NCBI GenBank assembly: GCA_018054005.1
Contig: JAGPKI010000094.1
Span: 1 to 5,703, forward strand
Source: Caldisericia bacterium
GTDB taxonomy: Bacteria > Caldisericota > Caldisericia > UBA6126 > JAGPKI01
Direction: 5' to 3'
DNA: 5,703 nt
Positions 5,651 to 5,703 of the stretch are shown here, in pieces. The position numbers and the translations under genes were made by a program. The notes under the pieces were generated by a model. It was not told the DNA's origin, made no database searches, and saw only the letters and a list, made by a program, of their open reading frames with translations. How positions within the stretch are numbered: the stretch's first letter is position 1; each line of letters opens with the position of its first letter.

Positions 5651-5703
5651 GCCTTGGCAACTTGTGCTGATTTTTAAAATTCTTTGAAAAATTTGTAACA
5701 TTT
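5651..5703 (+). repeat. Possible third copy of the upstream module (start only)
   Basis: The last 26 bases (5678-5703) match copy 1 at 817-843 closely: AATTC, TTGAAAA, a diverged centre, then AACA and TTT. A CCTTGG about 25 nt earlier may correspond to the AAAGTTTGGG start of the module. The CGGGAAC core is not preserved and the window ends before the promoter or leader block. If real, another module-driven gene follows. The rest of 5463-5650 shows only the stem-loop and promoter listed here. Confidence 0.35.

Overview
The window is strongly AT-rich, with purine-rich Shine-Dalgarno sites (AAGGAG, GGAGG) 6-10 nt before its ATG starts, and every supported gene lies on the + strand. This points to a low-GC Bacillota (clostridial type) chromosome. 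I cannot name the species from the sequence. All four complete or reconstructable proteins carry an N-terminal signal peptide, membrane anchor or lipobox, so this is an export and cell-surface locus.

Layout. Positions 1-94 hold the last codons of an unidentified upstream gene. Positions 105-680 encode a 191-residue membrane-anchored or secreted protein of unknown function, whose Shine-Dalgarno overlaps the upstream stop codon. Positions 681-1110 are non-coding except for a 20-codon leader ORF (1024-1086) inside a repeated upstream module. Positions 1111-2381 are a secreted cysteine amidase/peptidase gene (putative amidase domain, Amidase_6 type) broken by an in-frame TGA at 1861 and a one-base frameshift near 2150. 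Positions 2406-3884 encode a lipoprotein with a PEGA domain and a PQQ/WD40-like beta-propeller. Positions 3885-4316 hold a second copy of the upstream module, with its own leader ORF split by a TGA. Positions 4317-5462 encode a second, unrelated lipoprotein. Positions 5463-5703 are non-coding and end in what looks like the start of a third module copy.

The main find is the repeated module. About 330-380 nt upstream of two unrelated exported-protein genes share, in the same order, a 19-nt inverted repeat, a promoter-like block, an exact 26-nt block carrying a strong Shine-Dalgarno and ATG, a small basic leader ORF, and the Shine-Dalgarno of the main gene. The two leader ORFs differ in length by 78 nt (26 codons), yet their last codons and TAA stops align in the same frame. 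This suggests a regulon-like leader whose translation is coupled to exported cargo genes.

The amidase and PEGA-propeller genes are 24 nt apart and probably share a transcript. The 4317 gene has its own copy of the module and is probably transcribed separately. All function calls come from reading the translations by eye; no database search was run.
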